Positions 32,418 through 41,125 of a stretch of DNA of 64,000 nucleotides are shown here, piece by piece. A program made the position numbers and the translations under genes. Numbering within the stretch: position 1 is the stretch's first letter; every line of letters begins with the position of its first letter. The stretch is from Streptomyces maremycinicus (GTDB lineage: Bacteria; Actinomycetota; Actinomycetes; Streptomycetales; Streptomycetaceae), in contig NZ_BBYG01000014.1 of NCBI RefSeq assembly GCF_001184025.1, forward strand, positions 124,001 to 188,000, in the 5' to 3' direction. The notes beneath the pieces were generated by a model that had not been told where the DNA came from, did no database searches, and was given only the letters and a program-made list of their open reading frames with translations.

Positions 32418-33611
32418 TCAGACGAAGGCGCTCTCCCCGGTGATCGCCTTGCCGACGATCAGGGTGTTCATCTCCCGGGTGCCTTCGAAGGAGTAGATGG
32501 CCTCCGCGTCCGCGAAGAAGCGCGCCACGTCGTACTCCAGGACGATGCCGTTGCCCCCGAAGATCTCCCGGGCCCAGGCGACGACCTCGCGCATCCGGGC
32601 GGTGACGTGGGCCTTGGCCAGCGACGAGTGCTCGTCCCGGAACACGCCGGAGTCCTGGAGCGCGGCGAGCCGGTGCAGCATGCCCCAGCTCGAGGTGATG
32701 TTGCCCAGGCTCTTCACCAGGAGGTCCTGCACCAGCTGGAAACCCGCGAGCGGCCGGCCGAACTGCTGCCTCTGCGTGGCGTAGCGCAGGGCCAGTTCGT
32801 AGGCGCCGATCATGACGCCGAGGGCCTGCCAGGCGACCCCGCTGCGGGTGGCGCGCAGGACTTCCGCGACGTCACGGAAGGAGGACGCGTTCTGAAGCCG
32901 GTCGCGCTCCGGCACCCGGACGTCGGTGAGGGTGATGTCCGCGTTCTCGACGATGCGCAGCGACGTCTTGTGGGCGATCTTCTCGGCCTTGAACCCGGGC
33001 GTGTCCCGGCCTACGACGAACCCCTTGACCTGGTCGTCGTCGACGTCCTTGGCCCAGACGACGATGTGGTCGGCGAAGGTGGCGTTGCCGATCCAGCGCT
33101 TGGCGCCGTTGAGCACCCAGGTGTCGCCGTCCCGCTGGGCGGTGGTGCGCATGCCGGCCGCGATGTCGGAGCCGTCGAGCGGCTCGGTGAGGGCGAACGC
33201 CCCGATGGAGTCCATCCTCGCCATGGCGGGCAGCCAGCGGTCACGCTGTTCCTGGTCGCCGCAGGCGTGGATCGCGTACATGGCGAGGCCGTTGTGGACA
33301 CCGAAGAAGGTGGCGACCGAGGCGTCGACGCGGCTCATCTCCATCGCCATCATCCCGGACAGCAGATGGCCGGCGGCGGGACCGTGGTCGCCATAGCCCT
33401 CGTACGACAACCCGACCAGGCCGCTCTCACGGAAACGGCTGATCAGCTCCCTGGGGAAGGTGCCCTCGGCCCAGTGCTCGGCCACCAAGGGCTGCACCTC
33501 GTCGCGCATGAACGCCCTGGTCCGGAGCAGGACCTTGCGCTCCTCCTCCGTGAGGCCGGCCTCGAAGTCGTAGAAATCGGCGACGTTCTGCTGTTCCGTG
33601 AGTGAAGTCAT
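32418..33611 (-). CDS. Acyl-CoA dehydrogenase (glutaryl-CoA dehydrogenase-like)
   Basis: 397-residue FAD enzyme that desaturates acyl-CoA thioesters. Family marks are IGAFALTEPLDGSDIAAG, WVLNGAKRWIGNATFADH, FGRPLAGFQLVQDLL and IFGGNGIVLEYDVARFFADA. The catalytic base is likely the Glu of SFEGTREMNTLIVGKAITG, which occupies the position used by glutaryl-CoA dehydrogenases. The ATG at 33611 follows GAAGAAGGG at good spacing. It is divergent from the MHS transporter at 33888, suggesting import and oxidation of a shared carboxylic acid. Confidence 0.93.
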   Translation of the reverse strand: MTSLTEQQNVADFYDFEAGLTEEERKVLLRTRAFMRDEVQPLVAEHWAEGTFPRELISRFRESGLVGLSYEGYGDHGPAAGHLLSGMMAMEMSRVDASVATFFGVHNGLAMYAIHACGDQEQRDRWLPAMARMDSIGAFALTEPLDGSDIAAGMRTTAQRDGDTWVLNGAKRWIGNATFADHIVVWAKDVDDDQVKGFVVGRDTPGFKAEKIAHKTSLRIVENADITLTDVRVPERDRLQNASSFRDVAEVLRATRSGVAWQALGVMIGAYELALRYATQRQQFGRPLAGFQLVQDLLVKSLGNITSSWGMLHRLAALQDSGVFRDEHSSLAKAHVTARMREVVAWAREIFGGNGIVLEYDVARFFADAEAIYSFEGTREMNTLIVGKAITGESAFV

Positions 33612-33887
33612 GGGGCCCTTCTTCCACGCTTGTGCCGAGCGATGCGCGCCGCGGGCATCGTCCCTGCCGCGGTCGCCCGCTTCTGACATGCCGTCTTGCG
33701 ACGCCTGAACGCCGCCGGGTTCACCTCCGCGCACGGGCCCCCACCCCTGCCGAACGTGGGAGGCCGGCGTGTCCGAGGACCCTGCGTGAGCCGCGCGAAT
33801 GAGGGCAGAAGCCACTATTGGCACGGCAAACACCTGGCGCCTCACGCTGCACTGAGGCCCCTCACGCAAGACGAGTAAGGAACTTCA

Positions 33888-35420
33888 GTGGCTGACCTAC
33901 TGACCGACGGGCAGCCCGACCCAGCGCGGTCCGGGCCGTCCGACATCGCGGCACTGCCCGAGCAGGTCCGTCAGGACCTGACCCGGCGGCTGAGGCGGAA
34001 CAAACGCCCCTTCCGTGATGACGACGTCCAGGTGGTCGAAGCACCACTGCTCCGGCGTGCGGTCAGCGCCTCGGCGCTCGGCAACTGCATGGAATGGTTC
34101 GACTTCGGCGTCTACAGCTACCTCGCCGCCACCATCGGCAAGGTCTTCTTCCCCGGAGCGTCTCCCGCCGCCCAGCTGATCTCTTCCTTCGCCACCTTCG
34201 CGGCCGCGTTCGTCGTGCGCCCGCTCGGCGGCCTCGTCTTCGGACCGCTCGGGGACCGTCTCGGCCGGCAGAAGGTTCTCGCCACCACCATGATCATGAT
34301 GGCGGTCGGCACCTTCGCCATCGGCCTCATCCCCAGTTACGCCACGATCGGCATCGCCGCCCCGATCCTGCTGCTGCTCGCCCGCATGGTGCAGGGCTTC
34401 TCCACGGGCGGCGAGTACGGGGGCGCGACGACCTTCGTCGCCGAGTACTCGCCCGACCGTCGCCGCGGCTTCCTCTCCAGCTGGCTCGACTTCGGCACCT
34501 TCGTCGGCTACGCGCTGGGCTCCGCCCTGGTCACCACGCTGAACCTCGCCCTCAGCGACGCGCAGATGCTCTCGTGGGGCTGGCGCATCCCGTTCCTGAT
34601 CGCGGGGCCGCTCGGCGCGATCGGCCTCTACATGCGTCTCAAGCTGGAGGAGTCGCCGGCCTTCCAGCAGCAGCTCGACGAACACGAGGCGGGCCTCGCC
34701 AAGGAATCGGCGGGCACCGAGTTCAAGACCATCGTCAAGGACCACTGGCGGGGGTTGCTCGTCTGCATGGGACTGGTGCTGCTCTACAACGTCACCAACT
34801 ACATGGTCACCGGATTCCTGCCCACCTACCAGACGGAGACCCTCGGCCGTTCCAGCAGTTCGGCGGACGTCCTGGTGCTCGTGGGCATGGTGTGGATCGT
34901 GCTGCTGATCACCTTCCTCGGCAGTCTCAGCGACCACGTCGGCCGACGCCCGCTCTACGGCTTCGCGGCGGCGGGAATGATCGTGCTCGCCATCCCCTCC
35001 TTCCTGTTGATCAAGATGGACGGAACCTGGCCGCCGCTCCTCGGGGTGCTGATCCTGTCGACCCTGCTGGCGTGTTTCGCCGCGCCGAGCGCCGCCACGC
35101 TGCCCGCGCTGTTCCCGACCGCCGTCCGTTACGCGGCCATGGGCATCGGCTTCAACTTCGCGGTGGCCGCGTTCGGCGGGACGACCCCCCTGGTCACGGA
35201 GGCGCTGGTGAGCATCACCGGGAACGACATGATGCCCGCGTTCTACCTCATGGCCGCCGGCGCCATCGGGCTGTTCACGGTCCGTTTCCTGCCCGAGAGC
35301 GCCCAGGTGTCGCTCCACGGTTCCCAGCCGATGGTGGGATCGAAGAAGGAACGCCGGGAACTGATCGTCACCTCGCAGGAGCTGTTCCGGGTCGGACGTG
35401 AGTCGTCCGACCGCCGGTGA
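33888..35420 (+). CDS. MHS family MFS transporter (ProP-like), second copy
   Basis: 510-residue paralog of the transporter at 28279, with the same blocks GNCMEWFDFGVYSYLA, RPLGGLVFGPLGDRLGRQ and MVQGFSTGGEYGGATTF. It carries an extra 55-residue hydrophilic N-terminus (QDLTRRLRRNKRPF) and a longer C-terminal tail. The GTG start has AAGGAA 5 nt upstream. Divergent from the acyl-CoA dehydrogenase gene with 276 bases between them. The substrate may be an organic acid or a compatible solute. Confidence 0.92.
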   Translation: MADLLTDGQPDPARSGPSDIAALPEQVRQDLTRRLRRNKRPFRDDDVQVVEAPLLRRAVSASALGNCMEWFDFGVYSYLAATIGKVFFPGASPAAQLISSFATFAAAFVVRPLGGLVFGPLGDRLGRQKVLATTMIMMAVGTFAIGLIPSYATIGIAAPILLLLARMVQGFSTGGEYGGATTFVAEYSPDRRRGFLSSWLDFGTFVGYALGSALVTTLNLALSDAQMLSWGWRIPFLIAGPLGAIGLYMRLKLEESPAFQQQLDEHEAGLAKESAGTEFKTIVKDHWRGLLVCMGLVLLYNVTNYMVTGFLPTYQTETLGRSSSSADVLVLVGMVWIVLLITFLGSLSDHVGRRPLYGFAAAGMIVLAIPSFLLIKMDGTWPPLLGVLILSTLLACFAAPSAATLPALFPTAVRYAAMGIGFNFAVAAFGGTTPLVTEALVSITGNDMMPAFYLMAAGAIGLFTVRFLPESAQVSLHGSQPMVGSKKERRELIVTSQELFRVGRESSDRR

Positions 35421-35486
35421 ACCCGACTTGACGACGTGTCACCCGGCGCCTCCGGTCCGGGAGACGGCGGCGCGTGGACGCGGGCC

Positions 35487-36347
35487 TCAGGCCGGGCCAG
35501 GTCCGCGCTGCGGGGTCATGGCCCAGCGGATGGTCCGGGTCAGGGCCTGTCCGGTGGGGCGTACGGCGAGGTCCTCGACGACCGGCACCCGGGGCAGCCA
35601 CAGCATGCCCCGGGCCCAGGGCGGCAGCAGCACGACGGCGTTCGCGGCCAGTCCGCCGTAGAAGGGCCGTGCCGCGAGGGGCAGGGGAGGCCGGAACAGC
35701 AGGAAGCGGGCGGTGGCACGGGCCTCGGGCGTGGCCCTGAGTTCGCTCCGATAGGCGGTGAGGCGCTCGGACAGCTCGCGGCGGTCGCGCGGCGGGTCGC
35801 TCACCCCCAGCGCCTCGGCGACCCGCGCGGTGTCGGCGACGTAGGCGTCGCAGCCGGCCGCGTCCAGGGGACGGGCTCCGAAGCGTTGGTGAGCGCGCAG
35901 GAAACTGTCCGTCTCGGCCACGTGCACCCAGCCGAGCAGGTGCGGATCGGACGCATGGTACGGCACGCCCTCGGCCGTCGTCCCGCGGATCCGCTCATGG
36001 ATGCCGCGGACCTTGTCGACCGCCCGCTGAGCGTCGTCGACGGTGCCGTAGGTCGTCACGGCCAGGAAGGTGCTCGTGCGCTGCAAGCGGCCCCACGGGT
36101 CGCCGCGGTATCCGGAATGGCCGGCCACCGCGGCCATGGCCAGCGGATGCAGGGACTGAAGCAGCAGTGCGCTCAGTCCACCGATGAACATCGAGGCGTC
36201 ACCGTGGACGACGCGGATCGGTCGGTCCGGTGTGAACCAGCGCGGGCCGGGAGTGTCGTGGATGCGGGCCCGGTTCGCCGGTCCGTCGGCTCCGGCGACC
36301 CGGCGGAACAGGGCCCGGCCCATCTGTTCACGGACTACGGTCAGCAC
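35487..36347 (-). CDS. Oxygenase MpaB family protein (DUF2236)
   Basis: 286-residue protein. The characteristic blocks are LLQSLHPLAMAAVAGHSGYR, RLQRTSTFLAVTTYG, YHASDPHLLGWVHVAETDSF and a C-terminal RPFYGGLAANAVVLLPPWAR. These contain the His residues thought to bind heme in the latex-oxygenase/MpaB group. The GTG at 36347 was chosen because GGGGAGG lies 5 nt upstream. The protein may be a heme oxygenase acting on hydrocarbons or polyketides; the substrate is unknown. Confidence 0.88.
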   Translation of the reverse strand: MLTVVREQMGRALFRRVAGADGPANRARIHDTPGPRWFTPDRPIRVVHGDASMFIGGLSALLLQSLHPLAMAAVAGHSGYRGDPWGRLQRTSTFLAVTTYGTVDDAQRAVDKVRGIHERIRGTTAEGVPYHASDPHLLGWVHVAETDSFLRAHQRFGARPLDAAGCDAYVADTARVAEALGVSDPPRDRRELSERLTAYRSELRATPEARATARFLLFRPPLPLAARPFYGGLAANAVVLLPPWARGMLWLPRVPVVEDLAVRPTGQALTRTIRWAMTPQRGPGPA

Positions 36348-36576
36348 GGCGGCCTCCCCTCTCCTGCTGTCCAGTGTCCGCGATACCCGTCCAAAACCTG
36401 GCACGGCGGCGGGATCGGCGAATCCGTCACAGAAAGTGCCCGATCGACTTCTCAGCGTTCGGAGGTCCGGCGGTCTTCCGGCTGACCATCATTCAGTTCT
36501 GTACAACCCACGGCGTGTCCTGAGGGTCATAGCTTCCGAGTCGAGGACGGGACACCTCGTCCACCAGGGGGCTGAC

Positions 36577-38751
36577 ATGAACGCTCGCACGATCAGACAC
36601 ACCTCGCTCAGCATCGGGACGGCCGTCGCGCTGGCGGTCGGCGGTCTCGGTCTCACCCCGGCGCCCGCGACGGCCTTGCCGGGCGCGCCGCGGGCGGCCG
36701 ACGACGAGACGGTGATCCCCTTCGGCACCAGGGGCGGCCTCAGTGCCTACGTAGAGACCCTCGCGCTCGGCGGCGGGAAGCTCAGCGTGCTGGGGACGGC
36801 GGACCCCGAGCCGAAACGCGGGCTGTGGGAGTTCGACCTCCCGGCCGTCGGCACCCCGCAGCCGGGGTCACGGCAGCTCGCGGCGTCCCAGGTCTGGACC
36901 GACTACCCGTGCGAGGGCGTCGACCCCGCGGAGTACACGTGCAGCGGGTTCTACTCCACGCTGTGGGCGCTGGGCGACGGACGGGTCGGCTTCATGACAC
37001 CGTTCGGTGGCCAGGAAGCGCTCGGCGGCGGAGCGCCCAAGAGCGAACTCGGGCTCGGTACCTTCGACTGGGAGTCCCCTGACCACGTGGTGGCCGCCGG
37101 CGGTTCGTACGTCGCGGTCGACGACGAGGGCGTGCAGCGCATCGGCTCCTTCGCGCCGGGCGTGTCCTATCCGGGGCAGGTCCACACCCGGCCGGTCACC
37201 GCGGTGTCCATCTGGGGCACGAAGGTCTGGAAGCCGGGCAGTGCCGTCGGCACGGTCAACTCCTACGACCTGGTGACCAAGGCGAGTTCGGCGAACCTGG
37301 CGCTCGGGTCCGGCTGTGTCCCCGACGACCTCCAGGTGGTCGGGCGGTGGCTGTACTGGCGGTGCTCCGCCTCCGGCAAGGCCGGGGTGTGGGACAACAG
37401 CACCGCCAAGAACATCACCGTCCCCGGTGCGTCGCCCGCGAAGGTCGGCGACGGCTATCTCGTGCAGCAGTCCGAGGACGGGCGCACGGTGACGCTCACG
37501 GACTTCCACCTCGGCGGGGGCCACTCCGCCGTCACCACTCCCTTCTTCACGGCCCCCGAAGGGGCGTGGGTCGGCATGCTGACGGTCGACCGGTACGGCG
37601 GCCATGTGGCCTACGTCGACGGCGAGCAGATGATCCACATCCGGCCGGTGACGGTGCCGCGGTCCCGGATCAGTCTGTTCGACTGGCGCGCCGACCCCAC
37701 GGTGGACCTGCGCCGGGCGAGCGACCGGCTGTGGGAGAGCACCTGGCGGTTCACCCGCCCGCCCGCGTCCTGGAAGCTCACCATCAAGGACGCGTACGGC
37801 ACCACCGTCCGTACCCTCAGCGGCACTTCCCACGAGGGCGCCGCCGTCCGCGCGGCCTGGGACGGCCGGGACGGCACGGGCGGGAAGGCGGTGAGCGGCC
37901 GCTACCACTGGACCATGACCGTGGACCCGGGCGACGGCGGCGCCGTCCGCACCCTCCCGACGGGGAGCTTCCTGCTGTCGGGCGGCCGGTCCGCCTTCCA
38001 CGACGCCGACACCGACGGCTACGGCGAGCTGTACACGGTGACCGCCGACGGCCTGCTCGAGGCCCACCGGTTCGCCGACGGCAGACTCACCGACTCCCGC
38101 GGCTGGTCGGGCTGGAGCCCCGGCACCCGCTTCGTCCCCGTCGGCGACATGACCGGCGACGGCTGCTCCGACATGCTCAGCAGGACCACCGACGGCAAGC
38201 TCTACCGGCACTCCGGCGGCTGTACCGGCGTCTACCTGCCCGACGCCGGTCGCACGCTGGTCGGATCCGGCTGGAACGGCTTCGACACCGTCGTCGCCGC
38301 CGACGACTTCACCGGGGACGACCGCCCCGACCTGCTGGCCCGCCAGACCACGACCGGCTACCTCTACCTGTACAGGTCCAACAGCCATGGCGCTCTGGAC
38401 CCGGGCGTTCGCGTCGGCACGGGGTGGAAGGGCTACACCGTCGTCGGCGCCGCCGACGTGACCGGCGACGCCATCGGCGACCTCCTCGCGCGGGACGCCG
38501 GCGGCGAGCTGTGGCGCTACGACGGCAACGGCACGGGCGGTTTCAAGCCGCGGACGCTGGTGTTCCGGGACTGGGGCGCCGGCCGCAACGCGATCGTCGC
38601 GGTCGGCGATGTGACCGGCGACGGCTTCCCCGATCTGGTCTCCCGCACCACCGACGGCAAGCTGCTGCGGAACAAGGGCTGGGGCGACGGCACGTTCAGC
38701 GCCACCTACACCCTCGGCTCCGGCTGGCAGACCTACGGTTCACTGTCCTGA
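36577..38751 (+). CDS. Secreted FG-GAP/VCBS repeat protein with FlgD-like domain
   Basis: 724-residue exported protein. A Sec signal peptide (SLSIGTAVALAVGGLGLTPA, cleavage likely after ATA or RAA) is followed by a beta-rich region to about residue 370. Next is a FlgD-like Ig domain (WKLTIKDAYGTTVRTLSG ... AAWDGRDGTGGKAVSGRYHW), then a C-terminal beta-propeller. The propeller has four calcium-type FG-GAP loops: GDMTGDGCSDML, DDFTGDDRPDLLA, ADVTGDAIGDLLA and GDVTGDGFPDLVS. GGGGG precedes the ATG at 36577. The function is unknown; an extracellular adhesin or enzyme-associated scaffold is plausible. Confidence 0.9.
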   Translation: MNARTIRHTSLSIGTAVALAVGGLGLTPAPATALPGAPRAADDETVIPFGTRGGLSAYVETLALGGGKLSVLGTADPEPKRGLWEFDLPAVGTPQPGSRQLAASQVWTDYPCEGVDPAEYTCSGFYSTLWALGDGRVGFMTPFGGQEALGGGAPKSELGLGTFDWESPDHVVAAGGSYVAVDDEGVQRIGSFAPGVSYPGQVHTRPVTAVSIWGTKVWKPGSAVGTVNSYDLVTKASSANLALGSGCVPDDLQVVGRWLYWRCSASGKAGVWDNSTAKNITVPGASPAKVGDGYLVQQSEDGRTVTLTDFHLGGGHSAVTTPFFTAPEGAWVGMLTVDRYGGHVAYVDGEQMIHIRPVTVPRSRISLFDWRADPTVDLRRASDRLWESTWRFTRPPASWKLTIKDAYGTTVRTLSGTSHEGAAVRAAWDGRDGTGGKAVSGRYHWTMTVDPGDGGAVRTLPTGSFLLSGGRSAFHDADTDGYGELYTVTADGLLEAHRFADGRLTDSRGWSGWSPGTRFVPVGDMTGDGCSDMLSRTTDGKLYRHSGGCTGVYLPDAGRTLVGSGWNGFDTVVAADDFTGDDRPDLLARQTTTGYLYLYRSNSHGALDPGVRVGTGWKGYTVVGAADVTGDAIGDLLARDAGGELWRYDGNGTGGFKPRTLVFRDWGAGRNAIVAVGDVTGDGFPDLVSRTTDGKLLRNKGWGDGTFSATYTLGSGWQTYGSLS

Positions 38752-38777
38752 GGCGGCGCCGCCGACGCCGGACGAAG

Positions 38778-39224
38778 TCAGCAGGCGTCGTACTTCCAGG
38801 CGCCTTCCTCCAGCGCCCACGGCTGCTTCGTCCGATCGAACCTGGGCAGGCCTTCCACCTTGTACGTGGCGCGGCCGAGGTCCCCCGACACCTCGGCCCG
38901 CACGTCGGTCGCCAGGTGGTCGGGCCCGTAGTCCGTCTTCGCCTGCCGCACGACGCCGGCGTACGCGTCCTTGGTGATCTCCTTCGCGCAGCGCGCCGAC
39001 AGCATGGCGTACGCGGTGTCGCTGTCACCGGCGAAGTAGGCGGCGGTGTACACGGCCACGGCCGCCTCGAGGTCGTCGCCCTCGTGTTCGGCGGGCACGC
39101 TGACGGTGGGTTCGGCGGCGGGTTTGCCGCTGTCGCTCGCTGCCGGGGCGTCCCCGGACGAGGAGCAGGCGGTGAGCACGGCGAAGAGCAGGGCAGCGGT
39201 GGCGATGGTCGCGCGGGTGCGCAT
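38778..39224 (-). CDS. Predicted lipoprotein
   Basis: 148-residue protein with a lipoprotein signal peptide (TIATAALLFAVLTACSS, lipobox LTAC). A disordered Ser/Ala/Pro linker leads to a small domain with FAGDSDTAYAMLSARCAKEI and a C-terminal GAWKYDAC; the two Cys may form a disulfide. The pattern recalls small NTF2-like lipoproteins of actinobacteria. AGGGGGGA precedes the ATG at 39224. Function unknown. Convergent with the FG-GAP gene across only 26 bases. Confidence 0.82.
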   Translation of the reverse strand: MRTRATIATAALLFAVLTACSSSGDAPAASDSGKPAAEPTVSVPAEHEGDDLEAAVAVYTAAYFAGDSDTAYAMLSARCAKEITKDAYAGVVRQAKTDYGPDHLATDVRAEVSGDLGRATYKVEGLPRFDRTKQPWALEEGAWKYDAC

Positions 39225-39593
39225 GGTTGTCCCCCCTGGACGATGGTGCCAAAAAGGGCATGGTGCCATGGCCATGACGGGTCACGGCCGCGTGGGTGGG
39301 GTTTCGGCGGAGGCCTGTGACAACACCGCCACGGGGATGTGACAGTGCGCGCTCCCCTGGGGGTGACAGTGGCGGTCCCCCTGGGGTTCACCGATCACCA
39401 CGGCGGCCACCGGAACATCAGAGGCTCCCTCGCACCTGTATGTTCGCGCGACGCGGCTCCCCTCGGCCGATCGGCTGAGGCCCGGCGCGCCTCGGCGGCG
39501 GGACGTGCCGTCCGTGGAGGATCGGTGCGGTGGCGGCCCCGGGACGACGGGCCGCCACGCGTCGCTCCCCTCCCCGTGTGAAGAGGTCCGGTC
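39225..39593. promoter_or_regulatory. Divergent intergenic region with a 24-bp direct repeat
   Basis: 369 bases between the lipoprotein gene and the mini-ORF at 39594. At 39340-39387 GTGACAGTG and C(C/T)CCCCTGGGG blocks recur in two adjacent copies of about 24 bases. No further gene was recognised. Confidence 0.5.
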
Positions 39594-39692
39594 ATGCAAC
39601 CGTTCGACGACCCGCGGTTCCCGGCGCCTGCCGACCGGGACCCGGCAGGCGCCGGGCGCCGTGCCCTCGGCGCCATGGCGTCCGCGACATGA
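39594..39692 (+). CDS. Possible 32-residue upstream ORF coupled to the methyltransferase
   Basis: A short ORF beginning MQPFDDPRFPAPADRD and ending MASAT, with AAGAGG 7 nt before its ATG. Its stop overlaps the methyltransferase start (ATGA). The spacing and the absence of a good ribosome site for the methyltransferase itself suggest translational coupling. Nothing in the sequence identifies a function. Confidence 0.45.
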   Translation: MQPFDDPRFPAPADRDPAGAGRRALGAMASAT

Positions 39693-40516
39693 GCGCCGCC
39701 GCGGGCGGTGACGCGCCGGGCAGCGGTCGCTACGGCGAGGCCGTCTTCCGTCCCGGACAGGCGGGTGAGGGCGAGCGCATCGATTTCGGCGCCCTCGCCT
39801 ACGACGACATCACCATGGCGCGGTTGCGGGCACTGGGGGCGGGCCCGGGATGGCACTGTCTCGACGTGGGTGCCGGCACCGGCACGGTCTCCCGCAGGCT
39901 GCTGGAGGAGGCCGGGGTGGCGAGTGTGCTCGCCGTGGACCGCGACGTACGTTTCCTCAGCACACGGCCCCTGCCCGGGCTCGACGTGCTGGAGGCCGAC
40001 ATCAGCGCCCCGGACGCCGTCGCGGGCCGGTTCTCGCTCGTCCACGCCCGCTTCGTGCTGATGCACCTGCCCGAACGCGACCGCCTGATCAGCGCGTTGG
40101 CCGAACTCGTGGCGCCCGGTGGTGCGCTGGTGCTCGGTGACGCGGTCGACCTGACGAGCGACCGGATGCCCGGGACGCCGTACAGCGCGGTGATGCGCGC
40201 GATGTGGCAAGGGCTGCGGTCCACCATCGGCACCGACGTCTCCTGGGTGCCGTCGTACCCGCACCTGCTGCGGGGGGCGGGTCTCGGCTCGGTCGGCGCC
40301 GAGATCCATGTGCCTCCGCTGCTGCCGGGCAGCCCCATCAGCCGCTTCTGGACGGACACCTGGGAGCGGAGCCGAGCGGCGATGCTCGCCACCGGGCTGG
40401 TCGACGACACGGTCGTCGACGAGGCGGTCCGGTACCTGGACTCGGACGAATGCGCCGCGCTGTCGGCCGGCTTGCTCACCGCCTGGGGGTGGAAGCCCGC
40501 GGAGGGACCGCGATGA
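39689..40516 (+). CDS. SAM-dependent class I methyltransferase
   Basis: 275-residue Rossmann-fold methyltransferase. The SAM-binding motif I is CLDVGAGTGTVSRRL; motif II acidic residue is in LAVDRDVRFL; VEAADI-like VLEADISAPD and LVHARFVLMHLPERD are motifs III-IV. ELVAPGGALVLGD is the usual post-motif strand. The start at 39689 overlaps the stop of the mini-ORF. The C-terminal helical part would hold the acceptor, which is not identified. Converges with a VOC gene over a shared hairpin. Confidence 0.9.
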   Translation: MSAAAGGDAPGSGRYGEAVFRPGQAGEGERIDFGALAYDDITMARLRALGAGPGWHCLDVGAGTGTVSRRLLEEAGVASVLAVDRDVRFLSTRPLPGLDVLEADISAPDAVAGRFSLVHARFVLMHLPERDRLISALAELVAPGGALVLGDAVDLTSDRMPGTPYSAVMRAMWQGLRSTIGTDVSWVPSYPHLLRGAGLGSVGAEIHVPPLLPGSPISRFWTDTWERSRAAMLATGLVDDTVVDEAVRYLDSDECAALSAGLLTAWGWKPAEGPR

Positions 40517-40532
40517 CCCACCGCCGGTCCTG

Positions 40533-40549
40533 CCCCCGCCCCGCGGGGG
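40533..40549. terminator. Bidirectional hairpin between convergent genes
   Basis: CCCCCGC (40533-40539) pairs with GCGGGGG (40543-40549) around a CCC loop, 17 bases after the methyltransferase stop and 31 bases from the VOC stop. Confidence 0.65.
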
Positions 40550-40579
40550 TCCGTCTGGTCGGGCGGCAGCAGGGCCTGG

Positions 40580-40933
40580 TCAGGCGGGCTGCCACAGTTC
40601 GATCCGGTTGCCCTCAGGATCGGTGACCCAGCCGAAACGGCCGACGCCCTCCATGTCCTGCGTTTCCTCGGACACGTCCGCTCCCCTGGCGCGCAACTGC
40701 GCGAGCATCGCCTCCAGGTCGCGGACCCGGAAGTTGAGCATGGTGCGCTGGGCGCGGGACCCGAAGTAGTCGGTCCCGGACTCGAAGGTGGCGAACACCG
40801 TCGGTCCGGCTCCCTGACTCCACAGGCCGTTCTCATCGGCGTCCAGGCCCAGGCAGTCGCGGTACCAGGCGCCCAGGGCCGCCGGGTCCGCGGCCCGCAG
40901 GAAATACCCACCGATTCCCAGCACACGTTCCAT
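40580..40933 (-). CDS. VOC family (glyoxalase-like) protein
   Basis: 117-residue single-domain vicinal oxygen chelate fold protein. The first half is GIGGYFLRAADPAALGAWYR; the second ends GWVTDPEGNRIELWQPA with the usual metal-binding Glu. The start MERVLG at 40933 fits the fold; a longer frame upstream does not add recognisable sequence. Possible roles are a lyase, a dioxygenase or an antibiotic-binding protein. Confidence 0.88.
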   Translation of the reverse strand: MERVLGIGGYFLRAADPAALGAWYRDCLGLDADENGLWSQGAGPTVFATFESGTDYFGSRAQRTMLNFRVRDLEAMLAQLRARGADVSEETQDMEGVGRFGWVTDPEGNRIELWQPA

Positions 40934-41125
40934 GCCGCCATCCTGCCAGGCCGACGATCGGACGGGGGGAAGCACACCGGCACCCGAGGACCGACCCGCT
41001 TGCCCGGTCGGCGGCCGGTGACGCGAACGGTGACGCGAACGGGGCGGCGTGCGCCGACGTGGTGTCGGAGTACGCCGCCCTCGGGCGGAACAGGGTGCGG
41101 GAGGCGGCCCGCGGTGGCACGGCGG

